Shown: one piece after another, positions 17,002-25,974 of the stretch
How positions within the stretch are numbered: position 1 is the first letter of the stretch
Layout: each line of letters opens with the position of its first letter
From: Sutcliffiella horikoshii
GTDB taxonomy: Bacteria > Bacillota > Bacilli > Bacillales > Bacillaceae_I
Assembly: GCA_001636495.1 (NCBI GenBank)
Contig: KV440964.1
Location: forward strand, 4,108,666-4,172,665
Direction: 5' to 3'
Length of the DNA stretch: 64,000 nucleotides
The notes under the pieces: model-generated
Databases searched by the model: none
Seen by the model: the letters and a program-made list of their open reading frames with translations, nothing else
What the model was told of the DNA's origin: nothing
Position numbers and translations under genes: made by a program

Positions 17002-18228
17002 CTAGATGTACATGGAAATCTCTGTTGCTTTCTCATGCTTATTATTTTCTATATAATGCTTGAAAAGAACTTTTCCATACCTTTTTATTAAAGCCATATG
17101 CTTTCCTGAGTAGAATTGAGGCAGCGCTACTGTTTCTATAAACTGATAGTAGGCTGCATCGTTTTCTTCTATCCGGTACTTTAACAGCATAAACAAGGTC
17201 TTATGCAAGGTATTTTTGCTCACTTTTGCATCCTCCAGCCCTTCTTTTATTTTCCTGAGTAAGAACCGCTTCTTACCGAAGTTCCCTTCAATGCTACAGT
17301 CTATATAGTTATATAGTCGAGTTAGATAACTATTCGACCTCTCTTCTGCAAGGGTCAATGCCTCCTCAAAATACTGCAGTGCCACATCATATAGCTTCCT
17401 ATTATAATATTCATACCCTAGATTATTCATCAAAAGCCCCTTGTTTTCGCTAAGTCCATATTGTTCACAGTTATTGATCAAGTTTTTGTATCTATCCACG
17501 ATAAAGTCAAAGTCACTGTAGATATCGCTGCTCAATTGCAAAAGCATCATCGCTTCCGCCCTATTTGCCTGAAGAAAGTTATTTGACTCCTTAAAGTATT
17601 TAAGTGCCTTCTCGATATAGTAATAAGACAGCACTTTGGAATCAATCAGGAAGTAAGCCGTCGCAAGGTGATAATAATATTCCTTGTTTCCATATTCCTT
17701 TAGATTGATTTGATTAAGCACACTTATCGCCTTCTGATGATCTTCATTGTAGGATGACCCCAAGTAGTAGATTCCTTTTATATGAAGATATAGATTACTG
17801 TCAAAAGGCATTTTGTCTAAATACTCTTTTTCTACCCGTTTGATTAAGGCATTCGCTTCCTCTAATTTATTATGGTGCAGATAGTACCTAGCCATTAACA
17901 GATGGTAACGGGCAGCATACTTAGAGGCATGCACTACCGTTGATTTACCTAGTTCCTCCCTCAGTTCCTCTATCTGCGTCTTTCTGCGCAGGATCAGGGC
18001 ATTATGCCACTCTTGTAAAAGTCTCTTTACCTCTTGGAGATATGCCAATTCCTCCTGGATATTTATATTTAATCTTTCGGATAATAGTGTAATGATTTCA
18101 TCTGAGTAAGCCGTTTTACCCCGCTCAATTTTACTTACATGGGTCGTCGTACAAATACCTTCTCCAAGCTGTGATTGTGTCAACCCTGCACGTTCACGAT
18201 AAAATCTTATAATTTTCCCCACTACCAT
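17002..18228 (-). CDS. HTH-TPR regulator, RRNPP-like (paralogue of 8075-9319)
   Basis: 408 residues. The N-terminal helix-turn-helix (LTQSQLGEGICTTTHVSKIERG) and the following EVKRLLQEWHNALI segment match the protein at 8075-9319, and the rest is a chain of helical TPR-like repeats (for example LMNNLGYEYYNRKLYDVALQYFEEAL). Start at 18228 is supported by AGGAGA 8 bases upstream. It lies convergent to the camelysin gene. Like its paralogue it is expected to bind a secreted, re-imported peptide, but no peptide gene is adjacent. Candidate targets are the flanking protease and surface-protein genes. Confidence 0.85.
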   Translation of the reverse strand: MVVGKIIRFYRERAGLTQSQLGEGICTTTHVSKIERGKTAYSDEIITLLSERLNINIQEELAYLQEVKRLLQEWHNALILRRKTQIEELREELGKSTVVHASKYAARYHLLMARYYLHHNKLEEANALIKRVEKEYLDKMPFDSNLYLHIKGIYYLGSSYNEDHQKAISVLNQINLKEYGNKEYYYHLATAYFLIDSKVLSYYYIEKALKYFKESNNFLQANRAEAMMLLQLSSDIYSDFDFIVDRYKNLINNCEQYGLSENKGLLMNNLGYEYYNRKLYDVALQYFEEALTLAEERSNSYLTRLYNYIDCSIEGNFGKKRFLLRKIKEGLEDAKVSKNTLHKTLFMLLKYRIEENDAAYYQFIETVALPQFYSGKHMALIKRYGKVLFKHYIENNKHEKATEISMYI

Positions 18229-18450
18229 AACGATCTCTCCTTTAAGAACTAAGCTAGTGCTCCTGTTAATAAAGAATTATAGAAAGCTTTTGAAATACCT
18301 CTTGGGGTTATTTTTCGGGAAATAAGTCCTAAAAATGACGTTTTTCTACTTTTCATCTATCTGAAAAGGTCGAAAAAAATTATACAATAGGTGAAAAGGA
18401 GGAAAAACGGGAAAGAAAATTGGGAAATTCACAGTAAGCCCGGAAACAAA

Positions 18451-18496
18451 AAGAACCGGCAGGACCCCATATGTAAGGGTCCCACCGGTTCTTTTT
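18451..18496 (-). terminator. Terminator overlapping the STAS-protein stop codon
   Basis: On the minus strand AGAACCGG-TGGGACCC pairs with GGGGTCC-TGCCGGTTCT, followed by TTTTTG. The hairpin begins at the stop codon of the STAS gene. Confidence 0.85.
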
Positions 18497-19331
18497 AAAC
18501 TTCCTGTACAGCCAAATACTTCTTCAATGTCTGCTGCAACGTTCCATGCGTTTCTGCAAACTGATGGAAGGTCACGCCCATGCTGACAATCTCACGAACA
18601 AGCTCTGCGCGCAAGCCTGTCAGTACTGCCTTGCACCCCATCATCGACACGCCAGTAAGAATGTCTTCAAACTTTGATATGACGCTCTCTTCCATGGTAG
18701 TGACACCAGAGAGGTCAAGGACAAGTGTCTGTAGCTTTAAGTTGGAGATTTCCAACAAGGCTTTTTCTTCTATTATACGAATGCGATAGTCATCCACATT
18801 TCCGATTAATGGCAACACCGCACATGTTGAACTAACAGGTATGATGGGAACAGATAGATGCTCCACCAGCTTTCTTTGAGAATTGAGCAGCTCATCCTTG
18901 TAATTGGAATAGCTCAAAAAGAAACTGTTTAAAAAGTAATCGATATTGTTATTTACTTTCTTCTCCATTTCAAAAAAGTCTTCCTGTGTGAGGTATGTTC
19001 CTCTTTCCTCAATATATCTATTTAGGAACTTCCACAGTGTTCTTCTGATCGCCTGCACCCATTCCAACTTAAAAGATAAGGTAAGGGAGTGTTTTGCCCA
19101 GGCTACCCCTTCCTGTTCTGCGAACGCAATAACCTCTGATTCTTTTTGCTCCACTACTCGTTGAATCAAGGTTTGAGCATTCTTAAGAAGATCGATATTC
19201 CCCATCTGCAAAATATCATTGATTTTGGATGCGACATTTACAGCCTCTGACAACAAAGTAGCCTCGAACTCATCCTTATGGTCCTTTAGAAAGCTGGTAA
19301 CCTCTCCATTGCTGATAAATTTCACACTCAT
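18495..19331 (-). CDS. RsbR-type STAS-domain stressosome protein
   Basis: 278 residues: an all-helical N-terminal sensor part of the RsbR/RsbRD kind (about 1-150) and a C-terminal STAS domain (about 158-275, with LVLDLSGV and GCKAVLTGLRAELV). RsbR proteins form the stressosome that controls release of RsbT and so SigB. In RsbRA the STAS domain is phosphorylated on Thr; an ungapped by-eye alignment puts Glu215 at the main Thr position (GVTTMEESV against GVPVVDTMV) and Glu247 near the second. The protein may therefore be a permanently 'phosphorylated-like' member, as in YtvA. It is a single gene with its own terminator; rsbS/rsbT are not in the window. Confidence 0.85.
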   Translation of the reverse strand: MSVKFISNGEVTSFLKDHKDEFEATLLSEAVNVASKINDILQMGNIDLLKNAQTLIQRVVEQKESEVIAFAEQEGVAWAKHSLTLSFKLEWVQAIRRTLWKFLNRYIEERGTYLTQEDFFEMEKKVNNNIDYFLNSFFLSYSNYKDELLNSQRKLVEHLSVPIIPVSSTCAVLPLIGNVDDYRIRIIEEKALLEISNLKLQTLVLDLSGVTTMEESVISKFEDILTGVSMMGCKAVLTGLRAELVREIVSMGVTFHQFAETHGTLQQTLKKYLAVQEV

Positions 19332-19472
19332 TTCATTATCCCCTTTGCATGTATTTACTTCCTATTTCTATATAAAAAAGAGGAAATCCTCCTTTATTCG
19401 ACAAAAACAGGGGAAGAAGACTTAAAATCCCTTCCCTTGTTCTTTAATACTTGGTATTTAAGTCTTATTGTA

Positions 19473-20471
19473 TCACTTCTTCGCATTCTTCACACCTTGA
19501 TAAATATCCAATATAGAAGAAAGGAGAAATATCAGTACCGCCACCCAGAAAATCATATTAAGCTGGTGTGTAAAGCCAAATAGCTCTTGAAAATAGTCAA
19601 AAAACGTTGGATTGAATAAGGCTAAATTGCTAAAAACGAGGATGAATACAGCAAACGATACTACATGGACAACCGCATTGGCCATAGCAAGTTTCATGGT
19701 CCACTGACCAAGTTTCCATTTATACGCAACCATTCCGAGTTCCAACATAATCACCAATATCACTAGTGGCCAGTAGGAAATTAATTGGGCTTGATTGAAA
19801 AGTGGTGTCACAAGTGTCAGCCCCTCTTCCCCTTTTTCATAGATTCCGAGCAGTTTATTGGCATTGAAATAACCAGCTACCCATATGACCGTCCAGATTA
19901 AACCGCCGAACAATTCTACCTTTGTAAATGCTTTTTCTTTTGGAATATATGGAACATCTTTTAAATCCTCAGGGGTCCAGTCCTTCCAGTTTGATGTAAT
20001 CGGATTTGTTTTATTGGATGTATCGTATCTTTCCACGATCGCAAAGGTAAGCGTTATCCAGAAAAATGTCTGCATGCCTGCGCTAAGGCTGTTCCATACC
20101 CCTTCCCCAATCATGCCCAATAGTACCGGGATCACTTCCCCTTCTCCACTGTAAGAGAAAATCCCAACAAAGGTCACCACGCAAAACGAAATAATCATCG
20201 CAAGTGGAATAATTAACTTCAACAGATTGACATAGACATCAAAATATCGCGGTCCTATCAAATGCATCGGCTTATCCAGATAGCCACTAGCAAGTTTAGC
20301 CGGGTGGCCAAGCTCGGATAGGATTGCTTTGACATCTTCCTCCTGATAGTCATCTGGCAACATATCCTCAATGGTTGATCGCAGCTCGAGTCCAATATCT
20401 TCCCGTTGGCGTTCAGGCAGCCTTCTTGTCACTTCCTGAACATATAACTCAATCAATCTCATTCTCACCAT
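19473..20471 (-). CDS. HAAS-domain membrane protein in a PadR operon
   Basis: 332 residues. The N-terminal ~75 residues (LIELYVQEVTRRLPERQRED, then LRSTIEDMLPDDYQEEDVKA and LSELGHPAKLASGYLDKP) match the HAAS/permease-prefix domain often coupled to PadR regulators. Then come about six membrane helices. The start overlaps the padR gene by 23 bases (candidate starts ATG 20471, GTG 20468, ATG 20462; GGAGG lies just upstream). In such pairs the HAAS domain is thought to act together with the PadR protein in sensing; the transported or sensed compound is unknown. Confidence 0.82.
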   Translation of the reverse strand: MVRMRLIELYVQEVTRRLPERQREDIGLELRSTIEDMLPDDYQEEDVKAILSELGHPAKLASGYLDKPMHLIGPRYFDVYVNLLKLIIPLAMIISFCVVTFVGIFSYSGEGEVIPVLLGMIGEGVWNSLSAGMQTFFWITLTFAIVERYDTSNKTNPITSNWKDWTPEDLKDVPYIPKEKAFTKVELFGGLIWTVIWVAGYFNANKLLGIYEKGEEGLTLVTPLFNQAQLISYWPLVILVIMLELGMVAYKWKLGQWTMKLAMANAVVHVVSFAVFILVFSNLALFNPTFFDYFQELFGFTHQLNMIFWVAVLIFLLSSILDIYQGVKNAKK

Positions 20472-20802
20472 TCTCCTCCCTTAGTAAAATCGCTAGTTCC
20501 TGAGACGTCTTCTCCCATTCCTTTTTCAACTTTTCAAGAATATCTGTTCCATAATCACTTAAAACATAATACCTCCGGGGTCTACTTTCCGTTTTATCCC
20601 AGCTGCTGGTCACAAGCTCCTGCTTCTCCAAACGCCTGAGCAACGGATATAGCGTACTTTGCTCAATAGTAATTCCACTTTTCTCAAGCAATTGCACTAA
20701 AGAATATCCGTATTGCGGAGTTCTCAACTGACTCAAAACAGCCAACGTCAACGTCCCCCTTCTTAATTCCGTCGTCATCGACTGTAACAATCCATCGCCC
20801 AT
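20449..20802 (-). CDS. PadR-family transcriptional regulator
   Basis: 117 residues with the PadR winged helix: LTLAVLSQLRTPQYGYSLVQLL, SGITIEQSTLYPLLRRLEKQ and RPRRYYVLSDYG. Start has AGAGGTGA upstream. It heads an operon with the HAAS membrane protein and lies immediately downstream of two copies of a palindromic operator (20819-20865), so autoregulation is very likely. Confidence 0.92.
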   Translation of the reverse strand: MGDGLLQSMTTELRRGTLTLAVLSQLRTPQYGYSLVQLLEKSGITIEQSTLYPLLRRLEKQELVTSSWDKTESRPRRYYVLSDYGTDILEKLKKEWEKTSQELAILLREENGENEID

Positions 20803-20818
20803 CTGCTCACCTCTTTTT

Positions 20819-20865
20819 ATACTATATGTCGTACAGTATGGTTTATACTATGTATAATACAGTAT
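20819..20865. promoter_or_regulatory. Two PadR operator palindromes
   Basis: ATACT-N11-AGTAT occurs twice, at 20819-20839 and 20845-20865, each 21 bp and separated by 5 bp. The arms and the 11-bp spacing match the ATACT/AGTAT sites known for PadR-type repressors. They lie 16-63 bases upstream of the padR start. Confidence 0.78.
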
Positions 20866-20965
20866 GGAGGTGAGGGAAGTAAAGAAATTGTTTAAATATG
20901 TACGTTTACACCACTTCTTCCTAGGCGCATATACTATTTAATTAATACTTCTAGGAGGTTACACC

Positions 20966-21424
20966 ATGTTTTATCCCTACTTTTACCGACAAACACTTGA
21001 TACCTACGGAGCAAAAGGCGCCCTTAATGCCACATCATTAACTCTTCCTGACATACTTACTTATGCACTGCAAGACGAATATCTCGCTCAAGCACGCTAC
21101 AATCGGATCCTTGGAACCTACGGTTATATCCGTACCTTTGCAAGAATCCAAGAGGCCGAACTGCGCCATATTAGTGCCCTGCTACCCTTATTTCAACAAT
21201 ATCAAGTCCCTATTCCGCAAGACATCTCCCCACAATTCGTCACCACACCGCCAACTATCAAGGATGCCTATGCAGCTGGCGTGGAAGGTGAAATCGAGAA
21301 TATTGGCATGTATGAAAAATTTCTCGCACTAGATATCCCAAATGATGTAAGAGTCGTATTTACCAGGTTACGAGATGCTTCGGTCAATCATTTGGCTGCT
21401 TTTGAAAGAGGACTTGCAAGGTAA
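20966..21424 (+). CDS. Ferritin-like protein, DUF2202 type
   Basis: 152 residues, mostly helical. Helix 1 LTYALQDEYLAQARYNRILGTYG and helix 2 FARIQEAELRHISALLPLF have the ExxH spacing of ferritin-like diiron proteins; a second pair lies in GVEGEIENIGMYEKFL and RDASVNHLAAFERGL. Start has AGGAGGTT upstream. Single gene, followed by a palindromic repeat. A role in iron storage or oxidative stress is plausible but unproven. Confidence 0.83.
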   Translation: MFYPYFYRQTLDTYGAKGALNATSLTLPDILTYALQDEYLAQARYNRILGTYGYIRTFARIQEAELRHISALLPLFQQYQVPIPQDISPQFVTTPPTIKDAYAAGVEGEIENIGMYEKFLALDIPNDVRVVFTRLRDASVNHLAAFERGLAR

Positions 21425-21430
21425 TAATAG

Positions 21431-21472
21431 AAGGGACAGGTAAATTTCACAGGTAAATTTCACCTGTCCCTT
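21431..21472. repeat. Palindromic repeat, GGGACAGG family (variant)
   Basis: AAGGGACAGGT (21431-21441) pairs with ACCTGTCCCTT (21462-21472). Inside, ACAGGTAAATTTCAC is present twice in direct orientation. It begins 7 bases after the stop codon of the ferritin-like gene and may double as a terminator, although a T-run is missing. Confidence 0.65.
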
Positions 21473-21673
21473 ACGTTATCTCAACCCTTGCGAAAACCTA
21501 AAAACCCGCATTATCCCCAAAGTACCATCTCCCCCGGTCAGTCCTTCAACACGATATTATTCGCTGGTAATAGATACCTTAATCTGTCACAATAAACAAG
21601 GAACTTCTGTACCAACTAAACGTATAATTAACTGCACAAATTAACGGACACGTTTAAAAGGAGACAATATTAG

Positions 21674-23410
21674 ATGGAATCTACACCTAATTCGAACTTG
21701 AAGAAATTCATTTCCCTCATCCTGTCGACCAATATACCTAAATTGGCACTAACACTTGGTTTGGTCGGAAGCCTTATCACAACACTTGTGGGATTAACCA
21801 TCCCATTACTCACCCAGCAACTAGTCGACGGCTTTTCCATGGAATCGCTCAGTGTCGGACTGATTGTTGCCATTGCGGCTGTTTTTATTGTCCAAGCCGT
21901 TATTGACGGATTATCCACCTACTCCCTCGCCTATGTCGGCCAAAGCATCGTCGCCGGCCTTCGCGAAAGAATGTGGTTCAAACTCATCCGCCTTCCTGTC
22001 AGTTATTTTGACAAAAAGACAAGCGGGGAGTCGGTCAGCCGTGTGGTTAACGACACCGGGATCGTGAAAGATCTGATCTCCCAGCACTTCCCGCAGTTCA
22101 TCACAGGCATCATCACGATTATCGGTGCCGTCACGATCCTCTTTATCATGGATTGGAAAATGACCTTGCTTATGCTGATTTCTGTTCCAGTAACGACGCT
22201 GGTCATGATTCCCCTTGGTACGAAAATGGCGAAAATCTCTCGTGGCATGCAGGATGAAACGGCCAATTTCACCGGCAGTGTTCAGCAGACTTTAAGCGAG
22301 ATCCGTCTTATGAAAGCATCCAATGCTGAAACAGCTGAAGAAACAAAAGGAAAGACTGGCATTCGCACACTACTAACTTTCGGACTCCGAGAAGCGCGCA
22401 TCTTTGCCATCATCGGACCACTTATGTATATGGTCGTCATGTTTGTAATCGTCGTTATCATCGGCTATGGAGGAATTCGGGTCGCAGAAGGAACGATGAC
22501 CACCGGGGCACTTGTGGCCTTCCTGCTTTATTTGTTCCAAATAATTTTTCCAATTACATCCTTTACGATGTTTTTCACCCAATTGCAAAAAGCAAAGGGT
22601 GCGACGGAACGAATTATTGATATCCTAGAAATTGAAGATGAACCAGGACAAGAGGGCTTGGCTGCGGATATTACCAATCAGCCTGTTTTCGTTAAAGGTG
22701 TGTCCTTCGGATATAACGAGGACGAGCCTATTCTGCGAAATGTTTCATTTGATGTAGAGCCCGGCATGATGGTGGCCTTTGCAGGACCAAGCGGGGGAGG
22801 GAAGAGTACGCTTTTCGGATTGCTTGAGCGTTTTTATGAGCCAACAGACGGGGAGATTTTCGTTGGTGCTTTGCCTATCCGCTCCTTATCCATGAAAGCT
22901 TGGCGCCAGCAAATCGGGTATGTCTCCCAAGACAGCCCGATGATGGCCGGGACCATCCGGGATAACTTGACGTACGGCTTGGAAAATAAGGATTCTTTAA
23001 CCGATGATCGCTTATGGGAAGTGGCCAAGATGGCTTATGCCGATCAGTTCATTCAAGAGTTTCCGAAAGGCCTTGATACGGAAGTGGGAGAACGAGGGGT
23101 CATGCTATCAGGTGGACAGCGCCAGCGTATCGCAATCGCCCGTGCCTTTTTGCGAGATCCAAAAATCTTGATGATGGACGAAGCAACCGCGAGTCTTGAT
23201 AGTCAATCAGAAGGAATTGTTCAGCAAGCATTGACCCGACTGATGGAAGGCCGTACTACTTTTGTCATCGCTCATCGACTGTCTACGATTGTAAATGCGG
23301 ATAAGATTATTTTCATTGAAAAAGGTGAGATCACCGGGATGGGTACTCATCAGGAGTTGGTGGAGTCGCATAAGCTTTATCGCGAGTTCGCGGAGCAGCA
23401 GCTTACTTAG
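21674..23410 (+). CDS. bmrA: BmrA-type multidrug ABC exporter (half transporter)
   Basis: 578 residues: six-helix transmembrane domain (about 1-310) fused to an ATPase domain with Walker A GPSGGGKST, signature LSGGQRQRIAIARAF, Walker B ILMMDEAT and the IAHRLSTI H-loop. The N-terminal LTQQLVDGFSM and the C-terminal LYREFAEQQL closely match B. subtilis BmrA, a homodimeric multidrug exporter; the length is the same class. AAGGAG precedes the start. No regulator is adjacent; in B. subtilis bmrA expression is translation-attenuation linked, and the 240-bp leader here (21425-21673) shows no clear leader peptide. Confidence 0.9.
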   Translation: MESTPNSNLKKFISLILSTNIPKLALTLGLVGSLITTLVGLTIPLLTQQLVDGFSMESLSVGLIVAIAAVFIVQAVIDGLSTYSLAYVGQSIVAGLRERMWFKLIRLPVSYFDKKTSGESVSRVVNDTGIVKDLISQHFPQFITGIITIIGAVTILFIMDWKMTLLMLISVPVTTLVMIPLGTKMAKISRGMQDETANFTGSVQQTLSEIRLMKASNAETAEETKGKTGIRTLLTFGLREARIFAIIGPLMYMVVMFVIVVIIGYGGIRVAEGTMTTGALVAFLLYLFQIIFPITSFTMFFTQLQKAKGATERIIDILEIEDEPGQEGLAADITNQPVFVKGVSFGYNEDEPILRNVSFDVEPGMMVAFAGPSGGGKSTLFGLLERFYEPTDGEIFVGALPIRSLSMKAWRQQIGYVSQDSPMMAGTIRDNLTYGLENKDSLTDDRLWEVAKMAYADQFIQEFPKGLDTEVGERGVMLSGGQRQRIAIARAFLRDPKILMMDEATASLDSQSEGIVQQALTRLMEGRTTFVIAHRLSTIVNADKIIFIEKGEITGMGTHQELVESHKLYREFAEQQLT

Positions 23411-23422
23411 ATTGAAATAAGG

Positions 23423-23453
23423 AAGGTCAAGGATACGGAATCCTTGACCTTTT
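23423..23453 (+). terminator. Terminator after bmrA
   Basis: AAGGTCAAGGAT (23423-23434), 5-nt loop, ATCCTTGACCTT (23440-23451) then TT. A perfect 12-bp stem between the convergent bmrA and Uma2 genes. Confidence 0.85.
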
Positions 23454-23454
23454 G

Positions 23455-24024
23455 TTATGGAAAGATATGTTCTAGTTCAAGGTAAAAACCTTCTAAAAGC
23501 TTTGAGGTAATCATGCCTTGTTCTGTTTTAACAGCATGTTGTTCGTATACTTCCTCTTTGTTAAGGGCGTAGATTGTGATGGAGTTCAGCATTGGGTTTA
23601 TAATCCAATATTCTTTGACCCCGTATTTCATGTATAGATTTAGCTTTGTAATAAGATCATGTGACTGATTGGAGGGGCTTAGGATTTCAACAATCATATC
23701 TGGTACGCCAACGTATTTTGTTTCTGTGAACCCACTTTTATCACACATTACCGCCAGGTCCGGAATGACTATTTTAGTCCCTTCCATGCCTTCTTTGGAA
23801 AGTTCAATATCATAGGGAGCAGCAAACACTTCACACTTGTCAGCCTTCTGGGTGAGATAATTGCTTAATTTTACCAAAAGTCGCCCTGATATTCGTTGGT
23901 GCTTGGTGGATAGAGATGGAGACATAAAGATAGAGCCATCTATATATTCGTACAGATGGTCACTTGATTCGCGGATTTCATAATATTTTTCTATGGAGGT
24001 AAATGACTCTTTTGATAGTGACAT
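23455..24024 (-). CDS. Uma2 family protein (PD-(D/E)XK nuclease fold)
   Basis: 189 residues of the Uma2/DUF820 family, a restriction-endonuclease-like fold. Family motifs are visible: YEYIDGSIFMSPS, VIPDLAVMCD, MIVEILSPSNQSHD and KLNLYMKYGVKEYWIINP, with Asp/Glu/Lys in catalytic positions. I start at 24024 because GAGGTGA lies just before that ATG; the in-frame ATG 21 bases upstream lacks one. The cellular role is unknown; the family is often scattered as single genes. Confidence 0.85.
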   Translation of the reverse strand: MSLSKESFTSIEKYYEIRESSDHLYEYIDGSIFMSPSLSTKHQRISGRLLVKLSNYLTQKADKCEVFAAPYDIELSKEGMEGTKIVIPDLAVMCDKSGFTETKYVGVPDMIVEILSPSNQSHDLITKLNLYMKYGVKEYWIINPMLNSITIYALNKEEVYEQHAVKTEQGMITSKLLEGFYLELEHIFP

Positions 24025-24092
24025 GGGATCACCTCTGTTTATCATTTTAGGGTTATATCATCTTCGGTCTTAGAGAGGACGGTTAGTTAATT

Positions 24093-24225
24093 GGGCTCTT
24101 GTAATGAGTGCCCTGTGTTATCGTTTTTGTTGTATTGATGACAATATGGGCACTGAGACCGCCTCTCTGTTACCGTTTTTCCTGTTTTAATCACAGTTCG
24201 GGCTCTAAGATGGGTGTTTTTACAG
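24093..24225. repeat. Degenerate ~52-bp tandem repeat
   Basis: Units begin GGGCTCTTGTAATGAG (24093), GGGCACTGAGACC (24148) and GGGCTCTAAGATGG (24200), giving spacings of 55 and 52 bases; each continues with TGTTATCGTTTTT- or TGTTACCGTTTTT-like sequence. The units are diverged, so this is a weaker case than the other arrays. It sits in the 310-base gap between the Uma2 and SelO genes. Confidence 0.55.
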
Positions 24226-24245
24226 AACAAACCTAGTTTACGATT

Positions 24246-24350
24246 GAGTTCGTGCGGAAACCGACCAAGTTCGTTCCGAAACCATCCGAGTTCGTGCCAA
24301 AACAGGCCAAGTTCGTGCCAAAACCACCCGAGTTCGTGCTAAAACGAAAA
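24246..24350. repeat. 21-bp tandem repeat with alternating units
   Basis: Five 21-bp units, the first four starting GAGTTCGTGCGG, AAGTTCGTTCCG, GAGTTCGTGCCA and AAGTTCGTGCCA, the fifth GAGTTCGTGCTA. GAG and AAG alternate strictly, so the higher-order period is 42 bp. Each unit has an AAA/AAAA tract at the same position. Because 21 is a multiple of three, frames stay open on both strands; the apparent proteins are artefacts. It lies directly downstream of the SelO stop codon. Confidence 0.85.
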
Positions 24351-24356
24351 TCCCCA

Positions 24357-25811
24357 TCAAGTCCCACAATACGTCCGGTAACCAGCCGACACACCCGCAC
24401 CCGGCGCCACACAATAATCCACCTGTTCATCGGAATAAGCATACGGATCACGCAATACCCTCACCAAATTCTCCACCACACCATAATTCCCATGCTCAAC
24501 AGCCGCTGTCAAAGCCGCTTCGACCCGGTGATTACGAGCAATAACAGCAGGATTACTCTTCTGCATCAGCTCCCTCACCGAAGCAGCACTTTCAGACTGT
24601 CTTCCCAACCGTTCCTGCCATAACGAATACCACTCCCCAAAAGCAGGCCTCTCTACCAAATCCAACTTACCCAACGTCAATTCACGAAACGTATTCGTAA
24701 AATCCGCCTTACTTTCCTTCATCACATCAAACAGCCCCTGCACCAACGCTTCATCCCCAGCTTCTTCACCAAACAAACCAAGCTTCTCACGCATCCCTGC
24801 CAGCCAATGACCTTTATATAAATCGGAAAACTTATATAGCTCCTCTTGCGCCAACTCAACCGCACGCTTCTGATCTTCATCAAACAACGGCAGCAATGCT
24901 TCAGCAAAACGTGCCAAGTTCCATCCCCCAATTCGAGGTTGGTTTTCATAAGAATAACGACCTTGCACATCAATGGAGCTAAACACGGTCGCCGGGTCAT
25001 ACTCATCCATAAATGCACACGGCCCATAATCGATTGTTTCCCCGCCGATGGTCATATTGTCTGTGTTCATGACGCCATGAATGAATCCCACTAACTGCCA
25101 TTTGGCAATCAGCTCGGCCTGTCGCTCCATCACTTTTCTAAAAAAGCCAAGATAATCACCAGCATCCAACACAGGGTAGTGGCGCTTCATCGCATAGTCA
25201 GCCAAGGTATGTAATTTTTCCATATCCCCCCATTGAGCGGCAAACTGAAATGTCCCAAAACGAAGGTGACTGGATGCAATGCGGGTCATTATAGCACCAG
25301 GCAATAACCTTTCACGCAACACCTTTTCATTGGTTGTCACCACAGCCAAGCTCCGTGTCGTTGGTATCCCTAATCCGTGCATCGCTTCACTGATGATGTA
25401 CTCGCGTAGCATCGGTCCCAACGTTGCCCGTCCATCACCCCCGCGAGAATAAGGAGTTCGCCCGGATCCTTTCAATTGAATATCAAAGCGGTCACCGGTC
25501 GGAGTAATATGCTCTCCTACTAACAAGGCACGCCCATCACCAAGCATCGTAAAATTCCCAAATTGATGGCCTGCATAGGCTTGGGCGATACCAGATCCAC
25601 CTTCAGGGACCACGTTTCCTGCAAAAGTCGCTACGCCGGAATCCCCGCTCAAAGCTTCCACATTTAGTCCAAGGTTTTCTGCTACCGATTCATTGAGCAC
25701 AATCAGGTTCGGCGACTCCACAGGATTGGGTTTTATTTCAGAAAAGAATAATTCAGGCAATGATTCATAACTATTATCAAACTTCCAACCAATTTCATTT
25801 GTATTCGTCAT
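24357..25811 (-). CDS. selO: Protein adenylyltransferase SelO (YdiU/UPF0061)
   Basis: 484 residues, full length for the family. SelO is a pseudokinase-fold enzyme that transfers AMP from ATP to protein hydroxyl groups. Seen: [42 protein letters not shown] (metal/active site) and [13 protein letters not shown]; the C-terminus ends YRTYCGT as in other members, where the Cys forms a redox link with a neighbouring residue in E. coli. ATG at 25811 (a TTG lies one codon upstream) has AGGGGA before it. The enzyme is tied to oxidative stress in other bacteria. Confidence 0.93.
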   Translation of the reverse strand: MTNTNEIGWKFDNSYESLPELFFSEIKPNPVESPNLIVLNESVAENLGLNVEALSGDSGVATFAGNVVPEGGSGIAQAYAGHQFGNFTMLGDGRALLVGEHITPTGDRFDIQLKGSGRTPYSRGGDGRATLGPMLREYIISEAMHGLGIPTTRSLAVVTTNEKVLRERLLPGAIMTRIASSHLRFGTFQFAAQWGDMEKLHTLADYAMKRHYPVLDAGDYLGFFRKVMERQAELIAKWQLVGFIHGVMNTDNMTIGGETIDYGPCAFMDEYDPATVFSSIDVQGRYSYENQPRIGGWNLARFAEALLPLFDEDQKRAVELAQEELYKFSDLYKGHWLAGMREKLGLFGEEAGDEALVQGLFDVMKESKADFTNTFRELTLGKLDLVERPAFGEWYSLWQERLGRQSESAASVRELMQKSNPAVIARNHRVEAALTAAVEHGNYGVVENLVRVLRDPYAYSDEQVDYCVAPGAGVSAGYRTYCGT

Positions 25812-25974
25812 CAAATCCCCTTCTTCACATCTGACTTTTCTTATGTCTATTATACCCTTTATGCCAATATTTTTTATTAAAGGAGACTTTCATTCAGAGA
25901 GTTCACCTTTGGGAATCAAGGAAAATAATGCTAAAATTATTTCCGAACATAGCTATAAACGAAGGAGAATCTCA

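Noticed and set aside
24252-24623. Proline-rich proteins on both strands over the 21-bp array
   Set aside because: A 21-bp period keeps all frames open; no start signals, and the minus strand is the end region of selO.
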